Source of the DNA: Deltaproteobacteria bacterium
Lineage (GTDB): Bacteria; Acidobacteriota; Thermoanaerobaculia; Multivoradales; JAHZIX01
Reading direction: 5' to 3'
Length of the DNA stretch: 64,000 nt
Assembly: GCA_022601195.1 (NCBI GenBank)
Contig: JAHZIX010000049.1
Coordinates: 1-64,000 of the forward strand
The notes beneath the pieces were generated by a model. It was given only the letters and a program-made list of their open reading frames with translations, was not told where the DNA came from and did no database searches. Made by a program: the position numbers and the translations under genes. Positions 63,748 to 64,000 of this stretch are shown here, one piece after another (within the stretch, counting starts at the first letter, position 1; each line of letters begins with the position of its first letter).

Positions 63748-64000
63748 ATGAAAGGCGTTCCCATCCTGCGGGTGGGAGATGTCCAGACAGCCAAGCAGTT
63801 CTACGGTGAGTTCCTAGGCTTCGATCTCGACTGGGAGCACTACTACGAAGCCGGAGCCCCGGTCTACATGCAGATGTCCCGTGACGGTCTCGTCCTCCAC
63901 CTGTCTCAGAACAACCGCTTCAAAGAGGCCACAACCGTCTTCGTGGAAACGACTGGCCTTGATCAGCTTCTAGCTGAGCTATCTCGCAGGAACAGCCCCT
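63748..64000 (+). CDS. Glyoxalase/bleomycin-resistance family protein (5' part only)
   Basis: The frame runs from MKGVPILRVGDVQTAKQFYG to the window edge without a stop (84 codons seen). FYGEFLGFDLDWEH and DGLVLHLSQNNRF are typical of the vicinal-oxygen-chelate fold, with the expected alternation of strands and one helix. ATGs at 63718 and 63733 are also in frame but lie inside tandem repeats; 63748 is chosen because the family homology begins there. No clear ribosome site. The substrate cannot be told from half a protein. Confidence 0.82.
   Translation, partial: MKGVPILRVGDVQTAKQFYGEFLGFDLDWEHYYEAGAPVYMQMSRDGLVLHLSQNNRFKEATTVFVETTGLDQLLAELSRRNSP

Noticed and set aside
59829-64000. Integron cassette array
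   Set aside because: Gene spacing and orientation suggested it, but I found no pairs of GTTRRRY and RYYYAAC core sites in the spacers and no integrase in the window.

Overview
The window is high-GC bacterial chromosome, most likely from an acidobacterium of the Thermoanaerobaculia type. Several features point that way. There are Ser/Thr kinases with TPR tails, two of them paired with ECF sigma factors of the TIGR02999 kind. A respiratory alternative complex III is present. Secreted proteins carry a C-terminal 'LFWFFNP' domain or end in an F-x-D-x-FESGD-x-S-x-W tag. The assignment is by family resemblance only; no rRNA or tRNA gene was seen.

Layout. 1-8.3 kb holds a two-component locus (a beta-propeller sensor kinase and a tail-to-tail OmpR-type regulator), an exported alpha/alpha-toroid protein and, at both ends, exported proteins with long poly-aspartate tracts (75 Asp in one, at least 39 in the other). 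8.3-13.3 kb holds a double GT-C glycosyltransferase and an FG-GAP/UnbV secreted protein. 13.4-26.2 kb mixes housekeeping-like genes (molybdopterin oxidoreductase, TPR membrane protein, DUF4410-like protein, kinase, metallo-beta-lactamase-fold hydrolase) with three decayed two-gene modules: a ParE-type toxin with a nonsense codon, a VapBC pair with a frameshifted antitoxin, and an internally deleted nucleotidyltransferase. 26.7-28.5 kb is a serine hydrolase with TPRs.

28.7-39.1 kb is a tandem duplication of a three-gene cassette: ECF sigma factor, then Ser/Thr kinase-TPR, then a convergent secreted beta-helix protein. A further secreted protein at 39.4-40.7 kb carries the same C-terminal tag.

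41.1-59.8 kb is the respiratory core. On the minus strand, almost without gaps, run an Rrf2 regulator, a diheme cytochrome c, narGHJI, actABCDEF (alternative complex III) and a narK. A second narK of the E. coli type is divergent from the regulator. Three perfect inverted repeats sit in the shared promoter region. The arrangement suggests that nitrate respiration and quinol:cytochrome c oxidoreduction are expressed together.

59.9-64 kb is an accessory stretch of small same-strand genes (BrnT toxin with an HTH antitoxin, MORN-repeat protein, RRM protein, small exported protein, AlkD-like protein, start of a glyoxalase-family protein) separated by unusually long, hairpin-rich spacers. Two gene 3' ends (the molybdopterin oxidoreductase and narK) have partial second copies just downstream; one of these is joined to an IS3 transposase remnant.
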